Below are positions 8,192-16,914 of a DNA stretch of 61,066 bases, in pieces (the first letter of the stretch is position 1; the number at the start of each line of letters is the position of its first letter). Made by a program: the position numbers and the translations under genes. This DNA is from DTJG01 sp964532995. Lineage in GTDB: Bacteria; Ratteibacteria; UBA8468; B48-G9; DTJG01. The stretch covers positions 1 through 61,066 of the forward strand of contig CAZHJN010000005.1 of assembly GCA_964532995.1 (NCBI GenBank), read 5' to 3'. The notes beneath the pieces are model-generated. The model was given only the letters and a program-made list of their open reading frames with translations. It searched no databases and was not told the DNA's origin.

Positions 8192-9793
8192 GTGAACAAA
8201 AAATTTAAATGTCCCCGCAAAATATATATGATTTTTCAAATCACAGCGATTGCATTTCTTGTATCCTTTTTCAATGGCTTCTCTCAGATAGCCACTGGTG
8301 CTGTAAAACCATATGAAGACGAAAACTGGAGTATACCTGAAAATATTGTTGACACCCAGATAAATACCATCCTTAGCAGATTTAATGCAAAAATGAGAAA
8401 CCAGTGTTCGGATTATGTTTTTGTCAGACGTGTTTACCTTGACCTTGTCGGTAGATTGCCAACCCCTGAAGAAATTGATGGTTTTATTAATGATAGAAGT
8501 CCTTACAGACGCAAGATCCTTATAGAAAAATTATTTGAAAAAGATGATTTTGCACTCTACTGGACAATGAAGTGGGCCGATATACTGAGGGTAAAGTCTG
8601 AATATCCAATAAATCTATGGCCAAATGCTGTCCAGGCTTATCATCGCTGGATTTATGAAAAAATCAAGCAAAATCTGCCATACGATAAATTTGCGAGAGA
8701 ACTCCTCACTTCAAGCGGTAGCAATTTCAGGGTTCCAGCGGTAAATTTTTACAGGGCAATTCAGGGCAGAAGTCCTCAATCAATTGCAAAAGCTGTGGCT
8801 CAGACATTTATGGGTATTGATTTTGAAAAATTAAGTGGACAGCAACAGGAAAATTTATCCATGTTTTTTTCTCGTGTGGCGTATAAAAAAACGCTGGAAT
8901 GGAAGGAAGAGATAGTATATTTGAATCCTGCACCTGCAAAAAGATTCAGGGCAACCTTTCTTGATGGAAAAACAGTTGATGTTTACCCTGAACAGGACGG
9001 GCGTGTGATATTTGCAGACTGGCTTATTTCTCCACAGAATCAGTGGTTCAGCCAGAATATTGTCAATCGCGTGTGGGCATGGTTGATGGGTCAGGGTATT
9101 ATTTCACCTGTTGATGATACATACGGAAAAGAAACCATTGGAAAGGATTTGCTCAAAACCCTGGAGGATGAGCTTGTAAAATCTGGATATGACATAAAAC
9201 ATATCTGCAGAATCATTCTCAATTCCCGCACATATCAACAATCGCCGATTCCAACAGATGAAACAAAAAATCCTGATATTCAGTTTGCATTTTATAAGGT
9301 CAGGCAGATGGAAGCAGAAGTTCTTCTTGACGCTTTGTGTTATCTGGGCGGAAGAGGTGAAGAATACATAAGCCAGATTCCAGAACCGTTTACAGTTATC
9401 CCAAGAGAAAACAGAACCATCGGGCTTGCCGATGGCAGTATTACAAGTTCTTTTCTTATAACATTCGGCAGACCATCCAGAGACACAGGACTTGAATCTG
9501 AACGCAACACCAGGCCAACGGATAAACAACGTCTGTTTATGCTGAACTCAAGTGATATACAGCGCAGAATAATATTAAGCCCTGTGCTGAAAAAGGCAAT
9601 TTCTCAGCTGTGGAAAAACAAAAAAGATTCTGTAATAATGATATACAAAATAATTCTTTCAAGACCACCTTCACCAGAAGAATTGGTGATAGCTGATGAC
9701 TATTTCAATAATTCCGGGCTTTTGCCATATCAGGCGGCAAATGATATTGCGTGGGCTTTGATAAACAGTAAAGAATTTTTGTTCAAACACTGA
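8192..9793 (+). CDS. DUF1549/DUF1553-domain exported protein
   Basis: I choose GTG 8192 (533 residues): AGGAGG lies 3 bases upstream and the product then begins with a basic segment and a hydrophobic signal sequence. The DUF1549 part (about 55-220) shows F-V-R-R-V-Y-L-D-L-V-G-R-L-P-T-P. The DUF1553 part (about 280-530) shows A-D-W-L-I-S-P, N-R-V-W-A-W-L-M-G-Q-G and the R-Q-M-E-A-E segment. Such proteins are exported and typical of planctomycete-like bacteria, usually next to a DUF1501 gene as here. Their chemistry is unproven. The cytochrome c domain often found in larger members is absent. Confidence 0.85.
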   Translation: MNKKFKCPRKIYMIFQITAIAFLVSFFNGFSQIATGAVKPYEDENWSIPENIVDTQINTILSRFNAKMRNQCSDYVFVRRVYLDLVGRLPTPEEIDGFINDRSPYRRKILIEKLFEKDDFALYWTMKWADILRVKSEYPINLWPNAVQAYHRWIYEKIKQNLPYDKFARELLTSSGSNFRVPAVNFYRAIQGRSPQSIAKAVAQTFMGIDFEKLSGQQQENLSMFFSRVAYKKTLEWKEEIVYLNPAPAKRFRATFLDGKTVDVYPEQDGRVIFADWLISPQNQWFSQNIVNRVWAWLMGQGIISPVDDTYGKETIGKDLLKTLEDELVKSGYDIKHICRIILNSRTYQQSPIPTDETKNPDIQFAFYKVRQMEAEVLLDALCYLGGRGEEYISQIPEPFTVIPRENRTIGLADGSITSSFLITFGRPSRDTGLESERNTRPTDKQRLFMLNSSDIQRRIILSPVLKKAISQLWKNKKDSVIMIYKIILSRPPSPEELVIADDYFNNSGLLPYQAANDIAWALINSKEFLFKH

Positions 9794-9799
9794 GAAAAA

Positions 9800-11098
9800 A
9801 TGAAAAAAATTATCATTTTAAAAATCCTGTCCATTTTGATTACAGCAACAATCCTGGCAGCTGCAGATAACCCTTCGCAGGAAAAAGTATATGCAAAATC
9901 AGTTATTCAGATATGGATGTGGGGAGGACCATCTCATAATGATACCTTTGATCCAAAGCCTGCTGCCGGATATGACTACTGCGGACCTCTGGACAAAACC
10001 ATTCAAACAAATATCCCTGGAATTGAAATAAATGCTTCTTTGCCTATGCTGGCAAAAATTGCGGACAAATACAGTATTATAAGAAGCATGACTCATGGAA
10101 TAAACGGACATGAATCAGCAGCATATTATATGCAAACAGGCCATAAGCCAGGCATTGGACCTGTATATCCGTCTATTGGAGCAATAGTTTCTGTATTCAA
10201 AGGCTATGGAAGTGGCTATAAAGGGAAAATTCCTCCTTATATTGTTCTTACCCAGTCCCAGGGAAGGTTTTCAGAAGAAGGGTTTCTTGGTCCTGCATAC
10301 AAACCATTTGTCACAGGTGGAGACCCGAACCAGAAAATATTTGCGGTTGAGGGTATCATTGCCAAAGGAATATCAGAACAGCAACAACAAAAACGTAGAG
10401 ATCTGCTTGTTAAACTTGATACACTTGGAAAGATAATGCCTGATTACCCTGATTTTATTCTTTTTGATAAAGCAACCAGTGAAGCATATGAAATGATTCT
10501 CGGGGAAGCAAGAAAGGTTTTTGATCTCTCGCAGGAACCAGACGAAGTAAGAAATAGATACGGCAGGAACTGGTTCGGACAATCCTGCCTTGTTGCAAGG
10601 AGACTCGTTGAAACAGGTGTACCTTATATAACAATCAATTATCCTGGCTGGGATACCCATAAACAACATTTTCAGGCAATGCAGAGAAAACTTGCCGAGT
10701 TTGATCAGGGATTTTCAGCACTTCTTGAAGACCTTGATAAACGAGGCCTTCTTGATACAACCATTGTCTGGTGCTGTGGTGAATTTGGAAGGACGCCAAA
10801 AATTGATTGGGCTCCCCCATGGAATGGAGGAAGAGGACACTGGGGACATTGTTTTTCAGCTGTTATTGCCGGTGGTGGCTTCAAAGGAGGAATGGTAGTC
10901 GGTTCCTCTGATGATAAAGGTGGTTATGTTGCAAGCAGACCCATCTATCCAGAAGACCTGCTGAGAAGCATTCTGAAATTGCTTGGAATTAACCCTGATG
11001 GGTCACTGCCGAATGATAAAGGTATTGATATTAAAGTGATGCCATATTCAGAAGGATATTCTGGAAGCGGTGAACTGAAAGAGGTAATGAAGGACTGA
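9800..11098 (+). CDS. DUF1501 (alkaline-phosphatase-superfamily-like) exported protein
   Basis: The 432-residue protein has an N-terminal signal sequence (about 1-22). It then shows the DUF1501 signature M-W-G-G-P-S-H-N-D-T-F-D-P-K, the R-S-M-T-H-G-I-N-G-H segment and, late, G-E-F-G-R-T-P-K with G-R-G-H-W-G-H. These Asp/His/Glu clusters resemble metal sites of the sulfatase/alkaline phosphatase fold, so a hydrolase acting outside the cytoplasmic membrane is plausible but unproven. It starts 6 bases after the DUF1549 gene and ends 3 bases before the PPC-domain gene, giving the recurrent DUF1549-DUF1501 pair. Confidence 0.87.
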   Translation: MKKIIILKILSILITATILAAADNPSQEKVYAKSVIQIWMWGGPSHNDTFDPKPAAGYDYCGPLDKTIQTNIPGIEINASLPMLAKIADKYSIIRSMTHGINGHESAAYYMQTGHKPGIGPVYPSIGAIVSVFKGYGSGYKGKIPPYIVLTQSQGRFSEEGFLGPAYKPFVTGGDPNQKIFAVEGIIAKGISEQQQQKRRDLLVKLDTLGKIMPDYPDFILFDKATSEAYEMILGEARKVFDLSQEPDEVRNRYGRNWFGQSCLVARRLVETGVPYITINYPGWDTHKQHFQAMQRKLAEFDQGFSALLEDLDKRGLLDTTIVWCCGEFGRTPKIDWAPPWNGGRGHWGHCFSAVIAGGGFKGGMVVGSSDDKGGYVASRPIYPEDLLRSILKLLGINPDGSLPNDKGIDIKVMPYSEGYSGSGELKEVMKD

Positions 11099-11101
11099 AA
11101 A

Positions 11102-13273
11102 ATGAAAAAGGGCTTATTACTGGTATTCTTTATTATGGTTTCTACCGCCTTTATCGGGTTTTCCCAGATAAATCAACCCTATATCGGATATGTCTATCCT
11201 GCCGGGGGGCAGGCAGGTACTACCTTTGTGGTCACCATTGGCGGACAGAATCTCAGAGGAGCAAATGCTGTTTATTTCTCAAAAAGTGGAATAAGCGCAA
11301 CAGTTATTGATTATCAGGGTCCATCAGGACCATTGAATCAATTACAGATAGAAGAATTGAGACGAAGAATTCAGGAGATCAGGGACAGACGTGCCGGAAG
11401 AAAACCAGCAGAGGACACCAGAACAGAGACAGAAAAAAAGGTTGTTCTTCCTGATCTACCCGATCTGAGAAACCTTGAAAGAAAAACTCCGAAGGAACTG
11501 GCCTTAATCTATGAAAAATATCTTAACCGTCAGAATAAACCAAAACCACCCATTGCTGAAGAGGTCCAGATACAGGTCAAAATTGAACCTGATACTATAC
11601 CGGGAAACTATGAAATCTGGCTTAAGACACCAAGAGGACTTACAAATCCTGTTGTTTTCCAGGTTGGAGAATTCCCTGAATTCTGCTGTACGTATAATCA
11701 GTACAGGTATGAAAATGAAAACATTGATAGAGAAACCACCATATTACAGGTCCCTGTTGTTATAAACGGAAGAATACTTCCTGGAAAAACCAACAGATTT
11801 ACCCTTCAGTTAAAAAGAGACCAGGAAATCATGATACTTGCACAGGCGAGAAAATTGATACCATATCTTGCAGATGCTGTTCCTGGATGGTTCCAGGCAG
11901 TCATTGCACTTTATGATAAAAACTGGAAAGAGGTTTCATATGCTGATGACTTTTATTTTCAGCCGGATCCATTTATAAGCTTAAGGGTCCCTGAAACAGG
12001 TATCTATTTTCTGGAAATAAGGGATTCCATATACAGAGGAAGAGAGGATTTTATTTACAGAATATATGTGATGGAAAAAACAGATGCAAGCAATTATTTA
12101 ACATTTCTGACCGGACAGAAAGAATCCGAAGAAAAAATTTTCGCATTATTGGAGATGCTGAAAAACACGCCGGAGTATAGAGAAACTGAACTTAAAATGC
12201 CAGCAGCGCAGAGTGTTTCAATCCCTGTATTGATAAAAGGTTGCATCAATTATCCGGGAGATATTGATCGATATCGTTTCTATGGAAAACAGGGCGATGT
12301 AATAGCGATAGAATTATATGGAAGGAGATTCGGGTATCCGATTGATTCCATCATCAGATTAAAAAATCAAATGGAACAGATCCTTGAATGGAACGATGAT
12401 ATGAAAAATGATCTGGAAAATGGGACCATGACCCATCATGCGGATTCTTTCCTGCTAACAAAACTTCCATCAACAGGAAATTATACAGTGGAGGTTATTG
12501 ATGCTCAGGGGCATGGCGGTGAATCTTACCGTTATTTTCTGCGGATAACCAAACCACAGTATGATTTCCGACTGATTGTAAGTCCATCCCGCATCAACAT
12601 ACCATATGATGGAATAGCCGTAATAACAGTTCATGCAATAAAAAAAGATGGCTGGGATGGCGACATTGAACTGAGTTTAAAAAATGCTCCTGCAGGTTTT
12701 GTTCTTGATGGAGGAAAGATTCCTGCTGGAAGAAATACCGTAAGGGTGACACTGAAAGCTCCTGCAAGGTATTCAGAGCAAACTATTCCCATAAACATTG
12801 AGGGTAGAAGCAGAATCGGTGAAAGAGAAGTTATACGCACCGCAATGGCAGCTGAAGAACAGATGCAGGCATTTGCTTATAAACATCTTGTTCCATCAGA
12901 AAAACTGATTGTTTCTCTGGTCCGTGGAAGAACAAAACAGATAAAACCCGACACAATAAGCAGGGAATTGTTGAAGATTCCTGCCGGTGGGACAGCCACA
13001 ACAAGCTGCGAAATAGAAAAATGGTTCAAACCAAATCCATCAATCTCAATCAGCTTTGAACTCAACAACCCTCCGGATGGAATCAAAATTAAAGATATCC
13101 AATTTGATTCCGGCAGATATCTGCTGACTGTAGAAGCCGATAGAAAACTCATCGGGTACAGAGACAACCTGATTATAGAAGTCTTTGAAGAATCTTCACA
13201 GCAGCAGGGAAAGAGGAAAAACCCGATTGGATTTCTGCCTGCGATTCCTTTTGAGGTGGTAAAAAATGATTGA
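11102..13273 (+). CDS. Exported IPT/TIG-like and PPC-domain protein
   Basis: The 723-residue protein begins with a signal peptide (about 1-22). An IPT/TIG-like sandwich follows (P-Y-I-G-Y-V-Y-P-A-G-G-Q-A-G-T near residue 25) and is interrupted by a charged, probably helical insert (about 80-150). A bacterial pre-peptidase C-terminal (PPC)-like domain lies near residues 360-490 (G-D-I-D-R-Y-R-F ... G-N-Y-T-V-E-V), then further beta-sandwich modules to the end. No catalytic motif is visible, so binding or scaffold work on the cell surface is likely. It is translationally linked to DUF1501 upstream and overlaps the Rid-like gene by 8 bases. Confidence 0.8.
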   Translation: MKKGLLLVFFIMVSTAFIGFSQINQPYIGYVYPAGGQAGTTFVVTIGGQNLRGANAVYFSKSGISATVIDYQGPSGPLNQLQIEELRRRIQEIRDRRAGRKPAEDTRTETEKKVVLPDLPDLRNLERKTPKELALIYEKYLNRQNKPKPPIAEEVQIQVKIEPDTIPGNYEIWLKTPRGLTNPVVFQVGEFPEFCCTYNQYRYENENIDRETTILQVPVVINGRILPGKTNRFTLQLKRDQEIMILAQARKLIPYLADAVPGWFQAVIALYDKNWKEVSYADDFYFQPDPFISLRVPETGIYFLEIRDSIYRGREDFIYRIYVMEKTDASNYLTFLTGQKESEEKIFALLEMLKNTPEYRETELKMPAAQSVSIPVLIKGCINYPGDIDRYRFYGKQGDVIAIELYGRRFGYPIDSIIRLKNQMEQILEWNDDMKNDLENGTMTHHADSFLLTKLPSTGNYTVEVIDAQGHGGESYRYFLRITKPQYDFRLIVSPSRINIPYDGIAVITVHAIKKDGWDGDIELSLKNAPAGFVLDGGKIPAGRNTVRVTLKAPARYSEQTIPINIEGRSRIGEREVIRTAMAAEEQMQAFAYKHLVPSEKLIVSLVRGRTKQIKPDTISRELLKIPAGGTATTSCEIEKWFKPNPSISISFELNNPPDGIKIKDIQFDSGRYLLTVEADRKLIGYRDNLIIEVFEESSQQQGKRKNPIGFLPAIPFEVVKND

Positions 13274-14423
13274 AGAAGAGATGAAATTTACCGATACAAA
13301 AACAATCGTAAACTATTCTTTTTTTCATGGAGAATCAGGATCCGACGAATGTCACATCACTCTTGTTCCAGTTGAATATGGAAGTGTCATCGATCAGATG
13401 GAATGGATTCATCAATCGTATATACGGCTTCTCAATTATTTAAACCTGCCATCTCATACCTGTGCTTTCAGAAAATTTTTTTTCAGCGATCTTCCAAATC
13501 AGTATGAAATTATCAGAACACATTCCCTGTTAAACATAACAGAAAACGGTTGTTCTGTATCCGTTATCAGTCAACCGCCATATCCGGAAGCAAAAATAGC
13601 CATGTGGGCATATCATATTTCTGATAAAAAGCCAGAACATTTTTCAGATAACGGCATCAGGAGAGGAAAACTGATCCATTTCTGGGATACAAACATTACC
13701 AGCCCTGATAAGAAAACCATTCGCAGACAAACAACGAGCATCCTTTCAAAATATAAGAAGTTGCTTGCAAAAAGAAAAATGACACTGCTGGATAATCTGA
13801 TGAGAACCTGGTTTTTTGTTCAAAATATCGATACTGACTATAAAGAATTTGTGGAAGCAAGAAAGGACTTTTTTTCACAGAACGGTCTTAAATCCGAAAC
13901 GCATTTTGTCGCAAGCACAGGTGTTGGTGGGCTTATTGAAAATATCAAAGTAAAAATTTCAATGGACGCATATTCAATAGCAGGCATTCAGAAAAATCAG
14001 ATCCAGTTTCTTACAGCCCCTGAATACATCAGCCCAACGTACATCTATGGTGTCACTTTTGAAAGAGGAACAGTAATAAATTACAAAGATCGCAGCCATA
14101 TATTGATATCAGGTACAGCAAGCATAAATAACAGAGGAGAAATTGTCCATCCATCAAACATAAGCAAACAGCTCAATCATACACTGAAAAACATAGAAAT
14201 CCTTCTGAATCAGGCTGGTAGTAACTTTGAAGATGTCTGCTCTTTTATTGTATATGTGAGAGACATGGCCGATGCGGGTTTTGTTTACAGAGAAATGAAG
14301 AAAAGGTTCAGTAATAAACCATTGATTTTGGTTATTGCAAATGTCTGTCGTCCGGGATGGCTTGTGGAAATTGAGTGCCAGGCAATAAAAAAAGCAAGAA
14401 ATTACACTTCCCCTGATTTTTGA
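13266..14423 (+). CDS. Two-domain YjgF/Rid-fold protein resembling chorismatase-type (FkbO-like) enzymes
   Basis: A 385-residue cytoplasmic protein whose start overlaps the PPC gene by 8 bases, with GAGGTGG upstream. The last ~130 residues are a Rid-type domain: I-S-G-T-A-S-I-N, T-L-K-N-I-E near residue 305, V-Y-V-R-D and, near the end, C-R-P-G-W-L-V-E-I-E. The S-G-T-A-S and C-R-x3-L-V-E-I-E pattern after a long N-terminal half recalls FkbO/Hyg5 chorismatases, which consist of two YjgF-like halves. Typical Rid deaminases are only ~130 residues. Chorismate as substrate is a guess. It is the only cytoplasmic member of an operon of exported proteins. Confidence 0.7.
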   Translation: MIEEEMKFTDTKTIVNYSFFHGESGSDECHITLVPVEYGSVIDQMEWIHQSYIRLLNYLNLPSHTCAFRKFFFSDLPNQYEIIRTHSLLNITENGCSVSVISQPPYPEAKIAMWAYHISDKKPEHFSDNGIRRGKLIHFWDTNITSPDKKTIRRQTTSILSKYKKLLAKRKMTLLDNLMRTWFFVQNIDTDYKEFVEARKDFFSQNGLKSETHFVASTGVGGLIENIKVKISMDAYSIAGIQKNQIQFLTAPEYISPTYIYGVTFERGTVINYKDRSHILISGTASINNRGEIVHPSNISKQLNHTLKNIEILLNQAGSNFEDVCSFIVYVRDMADAGFVYREMKKRFSNKPLILVIANVCRPGWLVEIECQAIKKARNYTSPDF

Positions 14424-14434
14424 AAAACTAAAAA

Positions 14435-14908
14435 TTACATCAGGTCATCCATCCAATCGTGTTTCACCCTCTTAACAACAAGTACAGGACACGGCACTTC
14501 AGCAAGGATAAGTTCTCCTATAGTGCTTCTTCCAGCTTCACAGATACCGGGATTTCCACCAATGATAAGCAGGTTTGCACCTGTGTCTTTTACAACCTGA
14601 GCAACCTGTTTATGTACTGTACCCCACATCACAAGGACATCGCATTCAACACCTTTTTCTTTTGCAATAGCCTGAAATCTTTCAACAAATATCTTTCCTT
14701 CCCTTTCAAGGTCCTGTTCAATGTTTTTTCTCTCATATTCCTTGAAGAACCCAATTTTTATAAGCTCCTTCAGTTTTGATGTATCCACAATATGAAGAAT
14801 GGTCAGCCTGGCATTCACAATCTTTGCGAATTCTATCGCGTATCTCACTGTATAAGAAGAGATACTATCAACAGCGCAGGCAACAATGATATGTTTGATA
14901 AAAGCCAT
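14435..14908 (-). CDS. Universal stress protein (UspA family), last gene of the V-ATPase operon
   Basis: A 157-residue single-domain Usp: N-terminal I-I-V-A-C-A-V-D, the L-T-I-L-H-I-V-D strand and a C-terminal nucleotide loop reading G-N-P-G-x9-G-E, then C-P-V-L-V-V-K. This fits the ATP-binding pattern G-x2-G-x9-G-(S/T) except that the final Ser/Thr is Glu. The ATG at 14908 directly abuts the stop of subunit D, so it is almost certainly co-translated with the ATPase. A link between nucleotide level and ATPase activity is possible but inferred. The stop lies 11 bases from the stop of the convergent Rid-like gene. Confidence 0.9.
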   Translation of the reverse strand: MAFIKHIIVACAVDSISSYTVRYAIEFAKIVNARLTILHIVDTSKLKELIKIGFFKEYERKNIEQDLEREGKIFVERFQAIAKEKGVECDVLVMWGTVHKQVAQVVKDTGANLLIIGGNPGICEAGRSTIGELILAEVPCPVLVVKRVKHDWMDDLM

Positions 14909-15535
14909 TTACGATTCCCTTGAAACAATTTTCTTTTTTATTTCTTTCAGTGTTGCAAATGCCTCTCTGGATTCCTCATCGAGTCTATCAGCAATAAATT
15001 TTACAATTTCACTATAATACGGAATATGAATTTTTTCAAGCGCATTAACCTTTTTTGTTGCTCTCAAAAATTCCTGTTCAAGTCTCATCAAAGAAATCTT
15101 TTTTTCAGCAAGAAGAGCAATGTTTTTTAATGCCTCTTTCATTAAAATAATTGCCTCATCAACATGCGGACTTATGCCAACAGGACTGAAAAAAGGCGGA
15201 TTTTCTTTTATTGAAAGAGAAACCTGAGGCAATGTTGCTCCCATAACCTTTCTTTCTGATAATTCTATCTGCACTTGTATGTCTATGCCGGCAGCAATCT
15301 GCTCAAGTTTGTTCTTTCCCATTGAAACAAGTGCCTTTTCAACAGCTCTGTATGCTTTTTCAATTGAGTCATCAACATCTTTCTGTATTTTTTCTATAAT
15401 GATGGTAAGTGAGGAAATCTCCATCAACAGTATCTTTCTTTTTTCATCCAGAAGCTGATGGCCTTCCCTACAGAGAGATAATGTCTTTTTTGTCCTGAGA
15501 AGGTTCGTTTTTGTGGCTGATATTCTTATGCTCAT
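14909..15535 (-). CDS. atpD: V-type ATP synthase subunit D
   Basis: The 208-residue protein forms the central rotor shaft of the V1 head. The long N-terminal helix (about 1-75, beginning with I-S-A-T-K-T-N-L-L-R) and the C-terminal helix with N-A-L-E-K-I-H-I-P-Y are the pairing coiled-coil arms typical of subunit D. Length matches the family. Its ATG overlaps the subunit B stop as ATGA. It is followed without a gap by the Usp gene, and the order A-B-D is the usual bacterial one. Confidence 0.95.
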   Translation of the reverse strand: MSIRISATKTNLLRTKKTLSLCREGHQLLDEKRKILLMEISSLTIIIEKIQKDVDDSIEKAYRAVEKALVSMGKNKLEQIAAGIDIQVQIELSERKVMGATLPQVSLSIKENPPFFSPVGISPHVDEAIILMKEALKNIALLAEKKISLMRLEQEFLRATKKVNALEKIHIPYYSEIVKFIADRLDEESREAFATLKEIKKKIVSRES

Positions 15536-16914
15536 TTTTTTCGCCTGTATCTCTGTTCTATCTCGTGCCGGCTGATTCTTACAAGTTCTTCCTCAGGAAG
15601 ATTGGAAATAATGTCCCAGCCAAGCTCCAGACTCTGATTCAGTGTTCTTCTTTCATTATACCCCTGATTTACAAATTCTGTCTCAAAAATCTCACCAAAA
15701 TTAAGATACAGTCGGTCAAGAGTTGAAAGTTCTTCTTCTCCAATGATTGAGGCAATCGCCTTAATATCCCTTGTCCTTGCGTACGATGCGAATAACTGAG
15801 AAGCAAGAGAAGGATGATCTTCACGGGTTTTTCCTGAACCAATATTATCCTTCATAAGCCTTGAAAGGGATGGTAAAACAGATATGGGCGGAAAAATTCC
15901 TCTTGCGTGCAACTCCCTGTCAACAACAACCTGGCCTTCTGTAATGTATCCGGTCAGGTCTGGAACCGGATGGGTAATATCATCATTTGGCATTGTGAGA
16001 ATTGGTATTTGAGTGATTGAACCCTTTTTGCTTTTTATTCTGCCGGCTCTTTCATAAATGCTTGCAAGATCACTGTAAAGATAACCTGGATACCCCTTCC
16101 TTGCAGGTATCTCTCCTCTCATTGTGGAGAGTTCTCTCAGCGCCTCGCAGTAGTTTGACATATCTGTGAGCAATACAAGAACATGCATATCCTTTTTGAA
16201 GGCGAGAAATTCAGCCGCTGTGAGAGCAAATCTCGGTGTCATCAGTCTTGTAAGAGACGGGCTATCCGCCAGAGAAAGGAACATTATCACATTATCAAGC
16301 ACGCCTGTTTCTTCAAAACTTTTTATAAAAAACTGTGCGGTGTCGTACTTGACGCCCATTCCTGCAAATACAATACAGAAACCCTCTCCTTCCACTCGCG
16401 CCTGCTTCACAATTTGTGCCGCGATCATGTCGTGCGGAAGACCACTGCCTGAAAAAAATGGAAGTTTCTGCCCGCGAACAAGTGTATTCATAACATCAAT
16501 GGTTGAAATCCCTGTTTCTATTATATTTTCAGGATAATCCCTTGCTGATGGGTTTATTGCCATACCATTGACATTCATTTTTTCTTCTGGCACAGGTTCC
16601 GGCAGGCCATCAAGCGGATTACCAAGTCCGTCAAATATCCTGCCAAGCATTTCCATGGAAACCCCAAATTCAAGTGGTTCACCCTTAAACCTCACCCTGC
16701 AATTTCTCAGGGATAGGCCTGAGGTACCTCCAAGAACCTGCACAACCGCGTAACCCTCACCAACCTCAAGGGTTATCCCCACTCTTGTGTTTCCATTTTC
16801 TTCAGTAATTTCAACAATCTCGTTATATCCGACATTGTGAATATTTCTTATGACAAAAAGCTGTCCTGCAATTTCTTCAAGTTCTATGTACTGACGAAGA
16901 TTGTAAATATTCAT
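15532..16914 (-). CDS. atpB: V-type ATP synthase subunit B (non-catalytic)
   Basis: The 460-residue regulatory nucleotide-binding subunit of the V1 hexamer. The Walker A loop is degenerate (F-S-G-S-G-L-P-H-D), as expected for subunit B. Other landmarks are N-P-x-A-R-D-Y-P near residue 125, T-D-M-S-N-Y-C-E-A-L-R-E and Y-P-G-Y-L-Y-S-D-L-A. The ATG at 16914 overlaps the subunit A stop as ATGA, and the stop overlaps the subunit D start in the same way, which points to coupled translation of the three head and shaft subunits. Confidence 0.97.
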   Translation of the reverse strand: MNIYNLRQYIELEEIAGQLFVIRNIHNVGYNEIVEITEENGNTRVGITLEVGEGYAVVQVLGGTSGLSLRNCRVRFKGEPLEFGVSMEMLGRIFDGLGNPLDGLPEPVPEEKMNVNGMAINPSARDYPENIIETGISTIDVMNTLVRGQKLPFFSGSGLPHDMIAAQIVKQARVEGEGFCIVFAGMGVKYDTAQFFIKSFEETGVLDNVIMFLSLADSPSLTRLMTPRFALTAAEFLAFKKDMHVLVLLTDMSNYCEALRELSTMRGEIPARKGYPGYLYSDLASIYERAGRIKSKKGSITQIPILTMPNDDITHPVPDLTGYITEGQVVVDRELHARGIFPPISVLPSLSRLMKDNIGSGKTREDHPSLASQLFASYARTRDIKAIASIIGEEELSTLDRLYLNFGEIFETEFVNQGYNERRTLNQSLELGWDIISNLPEEELVRISRHEIEQRYRRKK

